From positions 1 through 6,799 of the forward strand of contig JAQBPL010000021.1 of assembly GCA_028287545.1 (NCBI GenBank): DNA of 6,799 nucleotides, written 5' to 3'. Positions 5,905-6,799 of this stretch are shown here, piece after piece. Source of the DNA: Vulcanimicrobiota bacterium. Its GTDB lineage: Bacteria > Eremiobacterota > Eremiobacteria > Baltobacterales > Baltobacteraceae. Under the pieces are notes generated by a model that searched no databases, was not told where the DNA came from, and was given only the letters and a program-made list of their open reading frames with translations. A program made the position numbers and the translations under genes. Position 1 is the first letter of the stretch; each line of letters starts with the position of its first letter.

Positions 5905-6799
5905 ATTGGAGTGCGGCGAGCGTTTCTGCGTGGAAGGTTGTTTGATATGCGACCATGTCGGTGACGTCCGGGAAGCGTGGGTCGTGGCGGTTCGGGGCGA
6001 GTACGTAGCGGTTGCCTTCGCGAATGAGCGTTCCGCGCCGTACTAGGCGTGCCAGCGCTTCGTCGACGACGCGCGCGGCGTCGCGGGCGAGTTCGGGGTC
6101 GACGAAGGCGGCGCGCGGCAGCGCGTCGCCCGCGCGTGTGACGCCGTCGCGCGCCTCGTCCGCGTCGAACGGCAAATTCACGGCCGTCAGCCACGTTGCC
6201 AAGAGCGCGCTCGTCGTCACCGGCCGCGCCGCGGCGAGCGAGGTCCCCAGATCCTTCGGATCTGCGGGCCGCACGACGCGATAGAGCATGGAGAGCCGGC
6301 GCCCGCGGAACGGGTCGAACGCGATCGCCGCGAACCAGACGTCGGCGATCGGTGCGAGGTGCTCGACGATCCCTCTGAGCGGACGCAGCCGCCCGTCCGT
6401 GCTGTACGCTCCCTCCGGCGTGACGTAAAACGTCGCGCCGCGGCGGACGAGATCGACGATTCGCGCGATGTCCGCGTCGATCTGCGCGCGCAGCTCCGTC
6501 AGCAACTCGCGGCGATACGGTTCGAAGACGTGCGAGAGTTTGACGCGCACGTCCGAGGCGGCGAAGAAGCGCGGCGCGAACAGGTCGCCGGTCCGCGTCG
6601 CGCCCGGCGGCACCGCGGCCAGCGCGTCGTCGCGCAGGATGGCGGCGAGGTCGAGGTCGCCGTGGCGCTGCCGCACGGAGAAGGCGATGCTGCGCAGCGG
6701 CCGCGACGAGAGCTCGTTCTCGAGCGGATACATACCGAGCGCGGTGAAGAACGGCCCCGCGTTGACGGTGCGCATGAACGCGAACGCCGGCAGCCGCGA
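5891..6799 (-). CDS. PlsC-like acyltransferase-related protein, 5' end missing
   Basis: The frame stays open to the window edge. An ATG at 6775 exists, but eight sense codons (SRLPAFAF) lie upstream, so the N-terminus is probably outside. Counting from that ATG (294 residues), FFTALGMYPLENEL (9-22) resembles the second conserved block of glycerolipid acyltransferases, and FYVTPEGAYSTDGRLRPLRG (116-135) resembles motif III (FPEGTRS) with its acceptor-binding Glu-Gly. The catalytic HX4D motif would be upstream of the window. Members acylate lysophosphatidate or related acceptors at the inner membrane; the true substrate is unknown. Residues 225-290 form a helical C-terminal part, with LVRRGTLIREGNRYVLAPN (244-262) looking like a small winged-helix hairpin, unusual for PlsC. 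The gene ends QSLSP-stop inside the REP-like repeat, so its last residues are repeat-derived. The match rests on motifs only; a divergent relative with another activity is possible. Confidence 0.6.
   Translation of the reverse strand, partial: SRLPAFAFMRTVNAGPFFTALGMYPLENELSSRPLRSIAFSVRQRHGDLDLAAILRDDALAAVPPGATRTGDLFAPRFFAASDVRVKLSHVFEPYRRELLTELRAQIDADIARIVDLVRRGATFYVTPEGAYSTDGRLRPLRGIVEHLAPIADVWFAAIAFDPFRGRRLSMLYRVVRPADPKDLGTSLAAARPVTTSALLATWLTAVNLPFDADEARDGVTRAGDALPRAAFVDPELARDAARVVDEALARLVRRGTLIREGNRYVLAPNRHDPRFPDVTDMVAYQTTFHAETLAALQSLSP

Noticed and set aside
5781..6194. Arg-rich minus-strand frame ending over the REP-like repeat
   Set aside because: It is a shadow of the acyltransferase-like gene, and its FVTLSSSKG peptide is the typical spurious translation of this repeat.

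Overview
This is a high-GC, gene-dense bacterial window with six protein genes and very little non-coding DNA. The heptose epimerase HldD implies a Gram-negative organism with heptose-containing LPS. Strong third-position GC bias, export leaders rich in Ala, and small secreted proteins without a clear family suggest an under-sampled phylum; Eremiobacterota (WPS-2)-like is a guess that was not tested. No rRNA, tRNA, CRISPR array, transposase or phage gene is visible.

Layout. (1) Positions 1-2099, plus strand: the 3' part of a thymidine/pyrimidine-nucleoside phosphorylase gene, whose stop overlaps the start of hldD (ATGA). (2) Positions 2021-3046, minus strand: a membrane-bound family 2 glycosyltransferase of the polyprenyl-phosphate type, convergent with hldD. 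The two genes share 79 bp that encode both C-terminal tails. (3) Positions 3053-4481, plus strand: a small secreted protein with a probable Ig-like fold, then 7 bp later a TRAP-transporter solute-binding protein of the DctP family. The first of these starts only 6 bp from the glycosyltransferase start, head to head. (4) Positions 4513-5784, minus strand: a secreted 423-residue protein with two DUF4189-like domains flanking an unassigned middle domain. (5) Positions 5785-5890: a short spacer with a possible promoter and a REP-like repeat. (6) Positions 5891-6799, minus strand: a protein resembling PlsC-type acyltransferases, cut by the window edge; its stop codon lies inside the repeat.

How the genes fit together. 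HldD (ADP-heptose for LPS core), the glycosyltransferase (sugar transfer to a lipid carrier) and the acyltransferase-like protein all fit envelope building. The DctP, Ig-like and DUF4189 proteins are exported. The nucleoside phosphorylase is a salvage enzyme. No new multi-gene system is evident. The most notable points are the duplicated DUF4189 architecture, an orphan TRAP binding protein, the REP-like repeat that ends a gene, and two very tight gene junctions (79-bp convergent overlap, 6-bp divergent gap).
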